Below are positions 33,509 to 42,694 of a stretch of DNA of 64,000 nucleotides, piece by piece. The stretch lies in NCBI RefSeq assembly GCF_025639805.1, contig NZ_CP106735.1:434001-498000 (forward strand), in the 5' to 3' direction. Within the stretch, counting starts at the first letter, position 1; every line of letters starts with the position of its first letter. Position numbers and translations under genes: made by a program. The stretch is from Reichenbachiella carrageenanivorans. Its GTDB lineage: Bacteria; Bacteroidota; Bacteroidia; Cytophagales; Cyclobacteriaceae. A model generated the notes under the pieces. The model saw nothing but the letters and a program-made list of their open reading frames with translations, ran no database searches and was not told the DNA's origin.

Positions 33509-36500
33509 TCAGTGGCTCCCTTTCTTGTCGGCCACGAAGGCAGATGGACTTTGGTCGTAGTATTTTTTGAATAGGGTACTGAAATATTTGGCATCTGAAA
33601 AGCCAGTGCTGTAGGCTACTTCGCTGATGTTGTTCATGGGATTAAGGAGCAATTTTCTAGCGCGCTTCAATCGAATGGTTCTGATAAACTCCGCTGGTGA
33701 CATATCTACCAAAGCTTTCAATTTATGGTAAAGGGAAGTTCTGCTCATCCCTATGGCATGGCAAATATGATTTACAGATAATTCTGGATCACTGATATTG
33801 TCTTCTATCATGCTTGTGATTTCATCGAGAAACTTCTGATCTAATTCATTTGATATATCTTGAAAGGTTTCTTCTTCTTCGCTGGCTACGAATCGATCTT
33901 TGATCGCAGCACGAGTTTTGAGCAGATTTCGGATTTTGGAAGACAAAATTTCAAACTCAAAAGGCTTAACAATGTAGTCATCGGCACCACTTTCGAATCC
34001 CTGTTGAACATGGTCTTTGGACTCCTGACCTGTGAGCAGTATGAACGGAATGTGACTAGTGGCTACGTTGGACTTGATGTTCATACACAGCTGGCGGCCG
34101 TTCATTTTGGGCATGACTACATCGCTGATGATCATGTCTGGCGGGCTGGCGTGTACGATTTTCATGGCCTCCTCGCCATTGGACGCAGTGAGCACATGGT
34201 ATTCTGATTCGAATTTTGATTTTTGATAATTGCGAAGCGCCTCGTCGTCTTCTACCATCAGGATCGACAACTTGGAGTTGTCTCGCGACTCAATCTCTAG
34301 CTCTTGTTCGGCTGGCATCATCGGGTGATCTTCTAGCTCCAATGGCGCATCTGCCAGCTCGAACATGGGCATGGTGATCAGAAACTCCGAACCGCTCTGA
34401 TCTGACCTCACTAGCCTGACCGAGCCATTCATAGTCCTGGCCAAATCACTGGCCAGCACCAAACCTACACCGCTCCCTGAGCTACCCGATGATCTGGCAT
34501 TTTGGGTTCGGTAAAACAGAGTAAATATCCGCTTTTGGTCTTCCTTGGATATGCCAATGCCATTGTCGGCCACGGACAGTGTCCAGTTTTTATTGGAGAC
34601 TTTTAGTGCCAATGCAACCTGCCCGCCTTCACGGGTGTATTTGATGGCATTTGAAATGATATTGCTTACGATCTTATCTAGAATTTTGTCGTCGCTATTT
34701 ACCATTGCCTCGGGCTGGGCGTGTTCAAACTTGAGATCAATATTCTTTTTATCTGCCAGCACTTTGAAGGCGTATCGTTTGGTGTTGATAAATGCCACCA
34801 GATCCAGAGGTGCTATTTGTAGGCTGTCTCTGCGCACATTGATCCTCCTAAAGTCCAAAAACTGCATCATTTGCTTGTGCAGCTTTTCGGCGCTATCCAG
34901 TGCCACCTGTAGACTTTCCTTCATGGCGTCGTCCGTCTTTGCGTTGCTCAGCAGATCGGTGAGTGGAGCACGAATGAGTGTGAGTGGTGTTTTGATTTCG
35001 TGTGCCATTTCGATAAGAAAGTGTAGTCGCTCTTCTGCATTTTTGGATTCCATACGTAGCCTGTTGAAATAGAGCAACAGCATCACCAACGAAAGGATGA
35101 AAACGAAGTACACCATATAGGCCCAAGGAGTTTTCCAAAACGGTTGACTGATCGTGAGACTGAGTCTACTTTCGTCTCCAATCTGATGACCTAGACCATC
35201 TGTCATTTTCAAACGAAAAGTATAATGGCCAGGGTCGAGGTTGGTATAGGTGGCACGCTCCTGTCCTTCTCCCACGATCCAATCTTTGTCGAACCCGTCT
35301 AATCTCCAAACAAACTGCCCCTGCGCTGCGTGCATAAAATCTATACTTACAAAACCAAGAGAAAAGGAATTTTGGTCATAGGCCAATGACATCTGCTCTA
35401 TTTCATTCAAGGGTTTCTGGAGTACAGTATGGGCTCCAGCCAAAATACGTTCATGATTCAGAAAGAAATCGGTAAGTACAATTTTCTTTTCGATTTGGGT
35501 AGGTGTAATGGTTTTCGGGTCGAATGTGATGACTCCCTTATTCGTGCCAAAATACAACTGACCATCACTATCTAGAAAAGCAGCATTTCGATTGAAATCG
35601 GTAGAAATCAGTCCATCCGACTCATAAAAATTCACCACCTTTTGGTGGGCTATTTTGCTGATCCCATTAGGCGTAGCCACCCACACATTGTTTTCAGTAT
35701 CGGCCAATAGGTCCAAGACGGTATTAGAAGCCATGCCGGATGACGTATCATACTGTTCGAGAATATTTCCTTGGACATCAATCTTGCATACGCCATGATC
35801 GATGGTACCTACCCATAGTGCCCGCTCCTCATCTACCAAAACCGAAACACAAACCATCTTTGAGAGTGGACTGCCCTTCTTCTCCTTTCCTATCCATGTC
35901 ACCTCCTTGTAGGCCAAGTCCAACAGGGCAATACCATCTCGGTTGGTTATGATGGCTTTTTGATCCGAATACATCTCCATATCTGAGGGCTCACGGATTT
36001 CATAACTATCAATTTCTCCGGAAGGAGGGTATGAGAAAAGCGAAGAATTGATCGTGCCCACGAGCAGTTCGCCATGCGGATGAAAAAATACACGCTTCAC
36101 CTTCGAAGGATCTCCGAGCCGCGTGAGACTCGACGACAAGCGAAAACCGCTAGCAGTAGGCGAAAATTGAGACAGGGCATATACATAAGAAGCCACCCAA
36201 AGATTGTCCTGACTATCTACTGTCTGCGAGAGTACCACGGCGCTTTTGGACAATTCTTCGTTCGTGTCCAGCCTCAGATGCTCCCAAGTATTTTGTGTCT
36301 TATTCCAAATGCTGATCCCTTTGTCTGTACCAAAACTGATGTAGCCAGACATAGGCTCCACGATAGAAAAGACCACGTCGTTGCTGAGGGAATTGCTCTC
36401 TCCTCGTACGTGTCTGATATCATAGAACTTTTGCCTCTGAGGATTGTAAATATTGACTCCCCCGCGATAAGTAGACACAAAAACGACCCCTTGGGCATTG

Positions 36501-37531
36501 ATCTGAATATCGTAAACAGCATTAGAGCTAAGCGAGTGCTGCTGATCATCTTGATAGGTCGCCGTAGCCAAAACTTCATGCTTGAATGCATCGAAAAGGA
36601 TGATGCCACCTCCGTCTGTCCCTATAAAAAACTGTCCGCCTCCAAAATCTTTGATCGATCGTATAGAAATATCTATCTCACGCTCCAGCCCAACGGGTGT
36701 GAGTTGATCATGACGCAGATCATAGCTATACAATCCAGCGCTTTCTGTACCTACCCAAAGCTGATGATCAGCCGATTGTAGATAAAGTGATTCTATTCTT
36801 TGCTGGTCTAGCGTCCATTGGCTCTTTGGTACTTTGGCTTTCAAATTTGAAAGGAATTTCAACTCCGAATTCAAAACAAATATACCTCCTCTACCTCCTA
36901 TATAGTAGGTGTGATCGTCCGATTGGATGATTGAAGACACCACCTTGCTGACGTCTGGCAGCTGCATGATGGATTGATCCTTTGGTAAGTAGACCGATAC
37001 GCCGTTGAACGAACCTATGAGAAAACGATCAGCATGATCGATATAGAATTCGGTAATGTAGATATTGGTAGCTCCAGGTGGTAGCACTTGATCGTAGTAC
37101 TGAAATTGATCTTGGCCTTGATCATAATAGAAAAGCAATCCGTTATTTGAAATCAACCAAACAGTACCCGCTCCATCCATACCGAGAAATAAGGACACAA
37201 ACGAACGCTTACGGATGTCTTCTATGTTTTGTAGCTCGTAGGTCTTGAGTGATCTGCCGTCGTATCGGGCTATGCCGTTGTCGGTAGCCATCCATACAAA
37301 GCCCTCTTGGTCTTCCAAGGTCATAAAGACTTTGTTGCTCGGCAGGCCTTCTTCTATGCCTAGATATTTAAAGTCCATTTTCTGCGCTTGGCTTGGACAA
37401 CTAACACAGAGTACAAATACCATACAAAGCACTTGCATGGCAACACATGACATCCTATGTTTCAAAATGTTAATAATGGACAAATCGTTAGTTCTTGATT
37501 TGAGTAAATCTAGCCGAAATCTTTTTTTCAC
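33509..37531 (-). CDS. Hybrid two-component system sensor-regulator (HTCS)
   Basis: 1340 aa. Order: signal/TM N-terminus, two beta-propellers of Reg_prop repeats (about 50-740, e.g. GFVWMATDNGIARYDG), a Y_Y_Y domain (about 750-820), and a TM helix (WAYMVYFVFILSLVMLLLY). Then come HisKA with phospho-acceptor H844 (MAHEIKTPLT), HATPase (NAIKYTREGG, ADNGIGIS), a receiver with D1137 (IISDVVMPKMNG) and an AraC helix-turn-helix (about 1240-1335, FSDAKYFSTLFKKYY). Such proteins sense oligosaccharide in the periplasm and switch on the adjacent operon directly. Position, 325 bases upstream of SusC on the same strand, makes it the expected activator. A second possible start is the ATG at 37453, just before the hydrophobic segment. 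Confidence 0.95.
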   Translation of the reverse strand: MKKRFRLDLLKSRTNDLSIINILKHRMSCVAMQVLCMVFVLCVSCPSQAQKMDFKYLGIEEGLPSNKVFMTLEDQEGFVWMATDNGIARYDGRSLKTYELQNIEDIRKRSFVSLFLGMDGAGTVWLISNNGLLFYYDQGQDQFQYYDQVLPPGATNIYITEFYIDHADRFLIGSFNGVSVYLPKDQSIMQLPDVSKVVSSIIQSDDHTYYIGGRGGIFVLNSELKFLSNLKAKVPKSQWTLDQQRIESLYLQSADHQLWVGTESAGLYSYDLRHDQLTPVGLEREIDISIRSIKDFGGGQFFIGTDGGGIILFDAFKHEVLATATYQDDQQHSLSSNAVYDIQINAQGVVFVSTYRGGVNIYNPQRQKFYDIRHVRGESNSLSNDVVFSIVEPMSGYISFGTDKGISIWNKTQNTWEHLRLDTNEELSKSAVVLSQTVDSQDNLWVASYVYALSQFSPTASGFRLSSSLTRLGDPSKVKRVFFHPHGELLVGTINSSLFSYPPSGEIDSYEIREPSDMEMYSDQKAIITNRDGIALLDLAYKEVTWIGKEKKGSPLSKMVCVSVLVDEERALWVGTIDHGVCKIDVQGNILEQYDTSSGMASNTVLDLLADTENNVWVATPNGISKIAHQKVVNFYESDGLISTDFNRNAAFLDSDGQLYFGTNKGVITFDPKTITPTQIEKKIVLTDFFLNHERILAGAHTVLQKPLNEIEQMSLAYDQNSFSLGFVSIDFMHAAQGQFVWRLDGFDKDWIVGEGQERATYTNLDPGHYTFRLKMTDGLGHQIGDESRLSLTISQPFWKTPWAYMVYFVFILSLVMLLLYFNRLRMESKNAEERLHFLIEMAHEIKTPLTLIRAPLTDLLSNAKTDDAMKESLQVALDSAEKLHKQMMQFLDFRRINVRRDSLQIAPLDLVAFINTKRYAFKVLADKKNIDLKFEHAQPEAMVNSDDKILDKIVSNIISNAIKYTREGGQVALALKVSNKNWTLSVADNGIGISKEDQKRIFTLFYRTQNARSSGSSGSGVGLVLASDLARTMNGSVRLVRSDQSGSEFLITMPMFELADAPLELEDHPMMPAEQELEIESRDNSKLSILMVEDDEALRNYQKSKFESEYHVLTASNGEEAMKIVHASPPDMIISDVVMPKMNGRQLCMNIKSNVATSHIPFILLTGQESKDHVQQGFESGADDYIVKPFEFEILSSKIRNLLKTRAAIKDRFVASEEEETFQDISNELDQKFLDEITSMIEDNISDPELSVNHICHAIGMSRTSLYHKLKALVDMSPAEFIRTIRLKRARKLLLNPMNNISEVAYSTGFSDAKYFSTLFKKYYDQSPSAFVADKKGSH

Positions 37532-37634
37532 AATAATTAGAAGATGAACTTCGCTATTGATTTAGTCAAAAATCAAATCACTCTTCACTTGAGAACTACT
37601 AAAAAGTGCTTCTTTCCTTTCGGCATAGGTTGAA

Positions 37635-39617
37635 TTAAAGCCGATCTAGAAATTTATCTAGGTCGAATTCTTTTTCTGCACTCAGCTTTTTGCGTAGTCT
37701 ATAGCGTCTAGTTTCCACTCCTCGCACAGATAGGTTGAGCTGGCTGGCTATATCTTTAGTTGTTAATTTCATTTTTAATAGCATACATAGCTTGGCCTCT
37801 GCTACTGTCAGATTGGGGAAATCTGATTTCAGTTTTTTGAAAAAATCAGAATGCAACAAATTGAATTGATCTTCGAACCTGTCCCAGTCTTTATTACCTG
37901 TAGATTGTCCCGCTATTTTATCAACCAGTTTCTGCATGGTTATCTTGGATTGAGCACTATTCAAATCCCCAAGAGCGTCTGCTAGTGTTTGTTGGATTTC
38001 CTTTAAAAACTCATCCTTGTTGTGCATCTGCATAGCTACACTGGCGAGTTCTTTGTTTTTGTCCTCCAGGTGTTTTTTGAGCTCGTCGTTTTTGGCTCGA
38101 AGTTCTTCTGGCCTGTTGCTTTTCGACGGCATTTCATAAAGTGTCTTATCCAAACAAGACGCCCAATAGTGATACGCTTGGTGGCACATGGCCTGATTGA
38201 GTCGTGGCTCGTGTATCATACGCGTTTCGATGTTGTACAACGCTTCTTCGATATTGGCATATATGCCTACCCCAACTCCAGAAGCTTGAGCAGCTCCTAC
38301 GGCACCTGTAGTATCTACAACCTCAATATGACAGTCCAATAAAGTGGCCATAGTCATGGCAAATACTTCAGACTGAAACATGTTATCGTTGCTCACACGC
38401 ATAATATCTACAGCCAATCCCATTTCTTTGAGCAGGTTTACCCCATGCACAAATGAAAAAGCGACTCCTTCTAATGCCGACCTATACAAGTGGGCTCGTG
38501 TGTGTCGGTTAAATTCCAAATTGAGAATATGGGCATTCACGTTTTTGTCCATGAGCACACGCTCTGCGCCATTGCCGAAAGGCAAAATACAGAGACCATC
38601 TGAGCCCACAGGTACTGTCCCTGCCATACGCTCCATGTCCTCATATTGTCTTCCTCCAAGAGCAATCTGATTCTTCATCCATCCGTACTGAATCCCTGCA
38701 CCATTGAGGCAGAGCAATACTCCTATCCGGTCATAATTATTTTCATAATTTACATGCGTGAAAGAATTTACTCTTGATTTTGTGTCATACAGCGGTCGAT
38801 CTACGATTCCATAGACTACACCCGACGTGCCACTGGTAGCTGCTATCTCTCCAGGATTGAGCACATTGAGCGAAAGTGCATTGTTGGGCTGATCGCCTGC
38901 TCGGTACGCCACAGGAATACCTGCAACCAAACCAGCCTGACTAGCAGCGCTTTCTTGAACTTCTCCCTGTATGTCGAAATTGCCCACAATCTCAGGGAGC
39001 AATTCTTCGGACAAACCATAATAATTTAATACTTCTATGGCCACCTTTTTTTTCTTATAATTCCAAAGTATGGCCTCAGACAATCCACCAATAGTTGTAT
39101 TGATTTCTCCTGTCAGCCGCATGGCGATATAATCACCAGGCAACATCATTTTATAAATCTTATCATAAACCTCTGGTTCGTTGTCTTTGATCCATTTGAG
39201 TTTGGATGCGGTGAAGTTGCCTGGAGAATTAAGGTAATTTTCCAAGCAATGCTGTTCGCCAAGTGCTTTGAAAGCCTGCTGACCTATAGGCACCGCTCGG
39301 CTGTCACACCAAATGATTGATGGCCTCAATACTTGTTTGTTTTTATCAATGAGTACCAAACCATGCATCTGATAACTGATACCGATGCCTTTGATCTCTC
39401 TTGGATCGACGCTGCATTTGGCTAGGAGTTTTTGAGTGGCCATACATACATTTTGCCACCACAGTTCTGGCTGCTGCTCCGCCCATCCGCTCTGGCGAGC
39501 GATGATATCCATGGACGATTCTGGGTATTGCACCACCGCCACTGTCTTGTTGGATCGCGCGTCTACCAATGCGGTCTTAATCGAAGAACTCCCTATGTCA
39601 TATCCTAATAAATACAT
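37635..39617 (-). CDS. FGGY sugar kinase (xylulokinase type) fused to LuxR-type HTH
   Basis: 660 aa from the ATG at 39617 (a GTG directly before it is less likely). Residues 1-495 are an FGGY kinase: LGYDIGSSSIKTALVD, GIGISYQMHGLV (the xylulokinase-type QMHG), GDQPNNALSLN with the catalytic-type Asp, and ATSGTSGVV. Residues about 502-545 form a charged coiled coil. Residues about 603-660 are a LuxR/GerE-type helix-turn-helix (LTVAEAKLCMLLKMKLTTKD, then IASQLNLSVRGVETRRYRLR). That tail is of the kind normally found at the end of Y_Y_Y sensor regulators in this phylum. The usual kinase ends near residue 500. I infer an enzyme that senses pentulose and ATP and regulates transcription. It lies just upstream of the hybrid sensor on the same strand. 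Confidence 0.88.
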   Translation of the reverse strand: MYLLGYDIGSSSIKTALVDARSNKTVAVVQYPESSMDIIARQSGWAEQQPELWWQNVCMATQKLLAKCSVDPREIKGIGISYQMHGLVLIDKNKQVLRPSIIWCDSRAVPIGQQAFKALGEQHCLENYLNSPGNFTASKLKWIKDNEPEVYDKIYKMMLPGDYIAMRLTGEINTTIGGLSEAILWNYKKKKVAIEVLNYYGLSEELLPEIVGNFDIQGEVQESAASQAGLVAGIPVAYRAGDQPNNALSLNVLNPGEIAATSGTSGVVYGIVDRPLYDTKSRVNSFTHVNYENNYDRIGVLLCLNGAGIQYGWMKNQIALGGRQYEDMERMAGTVPVGSDGLCILPFGNGAERVLMDKNVNAHILNLEFNRHTRAHLYRSALEGVAFSFVHGVNLLKEMGLAVDIMRVSNDNMFQSEVFAMTMATLLDCHIEVVDTTGAVGAAQASGVGVGIYANIEEALYNIETRMIHEPRLNQAMCHQAYHYWASCLDKTLYEMPSKSNRPEELRAKNDELKKHLEDKNKELASVAMQMHNKDEFLKEIQQTLADALGDLNSAQSKITMQKLVDKIAGQSTGNKDWDRFEDQFNLLHSDFFKKLKSDFPNLTVAEAKLCMLLKMKLTTKDIASQLNLSVRGVETRRYRLRKKLSAEKEFDLDKFLDRL

Positions 39618-39638
39618 CACATTACAGATTAGTTACGC

Positions 39639-39646
39639 CAAATATA
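39639..39646 (-). promoter_or_regulatory. Candidate -7 box of the kinase-HTH gene
   Basis: The minus strand reads TATATTTG, an exact TAnnTTTG match, about 22 bases before the ATG at 39617. The proximal arm of the 12-bp inverted repeat overlaps it by three bases, so a protein bound there would touch the promoter. Confidence 0.5.
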
Positions 39647-39693
39647 CGTCAATATGCCAACCATGCCGATTAACAGGCGAGATATTGACGTAT
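39644..39693. repeat. 12-bp perfect inverted repeat, candidate operator
   Basis: ATACGTCAATAT (39644-39655) and ATATTGACGTAT (39682-39693) are exact reverse complements separated by 26 bases. Inside the spacer GCC and GGC also pair. The near arm overlaps the candidate -7 box of the kinase-HTH gene. Arm spacing of about 38 bases centre to centre would place two sites on nearly the same face of the helix. A dimeric or looping regulator is plausible, possibly the kinase-HTH protein itself. Confidence 0.55.
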
Positions 39694-39772
39694 TGTAAAA
39701 AATTAATCTATGACAAAATTGAATAATCATTTGATAAACCGATCATTAACTACTTCAAATATACCTTTGGTA

Positions 39773-39808
39773 AAAAAACAAAAGAGCGACTCCTTAAGAG
39801 CCGCTCTT
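39773..39808 (-). terminator. Intrinsic terminator downstream of ppdK
   Basis: AAGAGCGACTC (39782-39792) and GAGCCGCTCTT (39798-39808) pair with one mismatch around a 5-base loop. Read on the minus strand the stem is followed by a TTTTGTTTTTTT run. It lies about 240 bases past the ppdK stop and upstream of the kinase-HTH promoter, so it probably insulates the two units. Confidence 0.75.
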
Positions 39809-40046
39809 AATACACTCATCCCAAAATATTTGCTTTTAATTGCCTTGAGCGGACAGGTAGCTACATACAGTTGTCAAACGTATATTGTGACAAATCCGAC
39901 ACTACCCAGACTCTTTTAAAGAGTGAAAGTGGCTTTGGGTATCTGTTTTGAGTTGATATGATCTATGGAGAGTATCGCACAGACTTGTTGTCCGTTTAGT
40001 CAGTGTTCTCGCAAATCGAATGTCGACATTAGATTTTCCATACAAA
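39809..40046 (-). other. Long structured 3' region of ppdK
   Basis: Between the ppdK stop and its terminator there are two further symmetric elements. AATGTCGACATT is an exact palindrome at 40019-40030. ACTCTTT-T-AAAGAGT at 39910-39924 is nested inside TACCCA / TGGGTA arms (39903-39908 and 39936-39941). No gene is seen. A processed 3' RNA is possible; this is inference. Confidence 0.4.
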
Positions 40047-42692
40047 TTAGTTGTGCTCCGTCTGGTCTTCTTCAACTACTGCATAACTGATAGCTGCCTG
40101 AGCTGCTGCCAATCGTGCTTTTGGAATTCTATAAGGAGAGCAAGAAACATAATCTATTCCAAGGCTATTGAAAAATGTGAGTGATTCACTATCACCTGCC
40201 TGCTCACCACAAACACCAATTTTCAACGCTGTTTTTTTTGTCTTGGCCTTAGTGATGGCTATTTTCATAAGTTCACCCACCCCAGCTTGATCTATCTTCT
40301 GAAATGGATCTTCGTCCAATATTTTTTGCATTTTGTATTTTGCAATAAATGTTCCAGAATCATCGCGACTATAACCCAAGGTCATCTGCGTTAGGTCATT
40401 CGTGCCAAATGAAAAATAATCGGCATGCTCGGCAATTTTATCGGCCACCAAACAAGCCCGTGGCACTTCTATCATCGTACCTATTTTCACTTCTCCAAGT
40501 TCATCGTCTACATCCAAGGCTAGCTTGATAACTTCTACCATGCTTCTTAGTTTCGACAATTCTATTTCATTCCCGACTAGCGGTATCATGATTTCGGGAC
40601 TAGGAACAAAACCCTCTTCTCTCGTCACCTCAAGTGCCGCATCAATAATAGCTCTCGCTTGCATTTCATAAATTTCTGGATAAATCAACCCCAACCTACA
40701 TCCCCTCATTCCCATCATTGGATTCACCTCGGTCAACTGTTCGGTGATCTTTTCGATCCGATCGTAAGTGACATTGAGATCCTTCGCCAATTTCATTATT
40801 TCGCCTTTCTCTTTAGGAATAAATTCATGTAATGGAGGATCGAGCAATCTAATATTGACAGGCTGCTGCTTGAGCGTCTTGAAAATGAGTTTAAAATCCT
40901 CCTTTTGATAAGGGTACAGCTTATTCAACGCGATCTTTCGTCCTTCTTCATTTTGAGATAGAATCATTTCTCTCATATCGGTGATTCTATCGCCGGCAAA
41001 AAACATATGCTCTGTTCGGCACAACCCGATACCTTTTGCTCCAAATGCTATGGCCTTTTTCGCATCCTGTGGTGTGTCTGCATTGGCCAATACATGGACA
41101 TCACTCACCTCATCTGCCCATGCCATGATCGTCGCAAATTCATCACTCAGATTAGCCGAAGAAGTTTCTACTTGGCCTAGGTACACCTTGCCCGTCGTCC
41201 CGTCTATAGAAAGATAATCTCCTTCACACAATTCATGTTCCCCTATTTTCAAGAGTCGCTTTTCTTCATCTATCTGCAAATCGATACAACCCGACACACA
41301 GCACTTGCCCATGCCACGCGCGACCACCGCAGCGTGACTGGTCATGCCTCCGCGGGCAGTCAATACACCATTGGACGAGAGCATCCCTTTGATATCTTCT
41401 GGAGAGGTTTCTATTCTCACTAGGATAACTTTCTCTCCTTTTTCACAAGCTTCTTCAGCTGCTTGTGTATCAAAACAAATTTGACCAGTAGCCGCCCCTG
41501 GGCTAGCTGGCAAACCCACGGTCAGTTCTTTCGCTGAAGCTAATTTCTCTGGGTGAAACTCTGGATGAAGCAACTGATCTACTTGAGCTAAGTCAAAGTT
41601 TTTCAACACATCCTCTTTGCTTATAATGCCTTTGTTCACAAAATCAACAGCAATCTTCGTTGCCGCTGAGGCCGACCGCTTTCCATTACGAGTTTGTAAC
41701 AAATAAAATTTCCCGTTTTCGATAGTAAATTCTATGTCTTGCATATCTCTATAGTGATCTTCGAGTAGCCTAGAAGCCTTGCACAATTCATCGTATACCG
41801 ACTGATTGACACTCGCCAGTTCATCTATAGGGTTGGGGGTTCGAATGCCTGCCACCACATCTTCGCCTTGGGCATTCATTAGAAATTCACCAAAGAGCCT
41901 ATCTTCTCCTGTAGATGGATTTCTAGTGAAGACAACGCCCGTTCCTGAGGCATCTCCCATATTGCCAAACACCATCATTTGTATGTTTATAGCGGTGCCT
42001 ACACTACTGGGTATATTATTGATCTGGCGGTATATTTTAGCACGCTCATTATTCCAAGATTTGAATACAGCTTCGATCGCCGCATACAGTTGTTTTTTGG
42101 GAGATTGCTCAAACTCTTTACCTGTTCCTTGCTGCACTACATTTTTATACTCCTTTATAAGCTCAATCAAATGATCTTCTGTCAGCTCTTGATCGTTATC
42201 TATGTTGTTTTTCTCCTTGACCTCCTCCAAAATAGACTCGAATTGATACATCGGTAGGTCTAAGACAACATTGCTATACATCTGAATAAACCTCCTATAA
42301 CAATCCAGTGCAAAACGCTTAGAATTTGTACTTTTCGCCAAGCTCATTATATTCTCGTCATTGAGTCCGAGATTGAGTATGGTGTCCATCATCCCTGGCA
42401 TAGAAAATACAGAACCAGACCGAACAGAAACCAGTAGGCATGGATCTCCCCCAAACTGTTTTTCCGTCTGATTTTCTAATTGAATCACAGCCTTTTCTAT
42501 TTGTGCTTTGATTTCAGAATTAACAGTATTGCCATCATGAAAATACTGATTACAAGCTTCCGTAGTAATGGTAAAACCAGAAGGGACGGGCAAACCAATT
42601 TTCATCATTTCTGCCAAATTAGCCCCTTTGCCTCCCAAAAGTGCTTTTATCTTTATATCCCCTTCGATAAATGAGTAAACGTAATTTGTCAT
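40047..42692 (-). CDS. ppdK: Pyruvate, phosphate dikinase
   Basis: 881 aa, full length. N-terminal nucleotide-binding domain (LLGGKGANLAEMMKIGLPVP, SVRSGSVFSMPGMMDTILNL) to about 340. The phosphohistidine domain has catalytic H453 in GGMTSHAAVVARG. The C-terminal PEP/pyruvate barrel (about 520-870) contains GFVPSPEIMIPLVG and FGTNDLTQMTLGYSRDD. It interconverts ATP, phosphate and pyruvate with AMP, diphosphate and PEP in the cytoplasm, for gluconeogenesis or diphosphate-dependent glycolysis. Its regulator gene is upstream with a 2-base gap. Its presence amid glycan genes suggests a shift toward pyruvate-yielding sugar catabolism. Confidence 0.98.
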   Translation of the reverse strand: MTNYVYSFIEGDIKIKALLGGKGANLAEMMKIGLPVPSGFTITTEACNQYFHDGNTVNSEIKAQIEKAVIQLENQTEKQFGGDPCLLVSVRSGSVFSMPGMMDTILNLGLNDENIMSLAKSTNSKRFALDCYRRFIQMYSNVVLDLPMYQFESILEEVKEKNNIDNDQELTEDHLIELIKEYKNVVQQGTGKEFEQSPKKQLYAAIEAVFKSWNNERAKIYRQINNIPSSVGTAINIQMMVFGNMGDASGTGVVFTRNPSTGEDRLFGEFLMNAQGEDVVAGIRTPNPIDELASVNQSVYDELCKASRLLEDHYRDMQDIEFTIENGKFYLLQTRNGKRSASAATKIAVDFVNKGIISKEDVLKNFDLAQVDQLLHPEFHPEKLASAKELTVGLPASPGAATGQICFDTQAAEEACEKGEKVILVRIETSPEDIKGMLSSNGVLTARGGMTSHAAVVARGMGKCCVSGCIDLQIDEEKRLLKIGEHELCEGDYLSIDGTTGKVYLGQVETSSANLSDEFATIMAWADEVSDVHVLANADTPQDAKKAIAFGAKGIGLCRTEHMFFAGDRITDMREMILSQNEEGRKIALNKLYPYQKEDFKLIFKTLKQQPVNIRLLDPPLHEFIPKEKGEIMKLAKDLNVTYDRIEKITEQLTEVNPMMGMRGCRLGLIYPEIYEMQARAIIDAALEVTREEGFVPSPEIMIPLVGNEIELSKLRSMVEVIKLALDVDDELGEVKIGTMIEVPRACLVADKIAEHADYFSFGTNDLTQMTLGYSRDDSGTFIAKYKMQKILDEDPFQKIDQAGVGELMKIAITKAKTKKTALKIGVCGEQAGDSESLTFFNSLGIDYVSCSPYRIPKARLAAAQAAISYAVVEEDQTEHN

Positions 42693-42694
42693 AG

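Noticed and set aside
36074..36781. Plus-strand open frame of 235 codons
   Set aside because: It is opposite the propeller repeats of the first hybrid sensor and has no recognisable domain.
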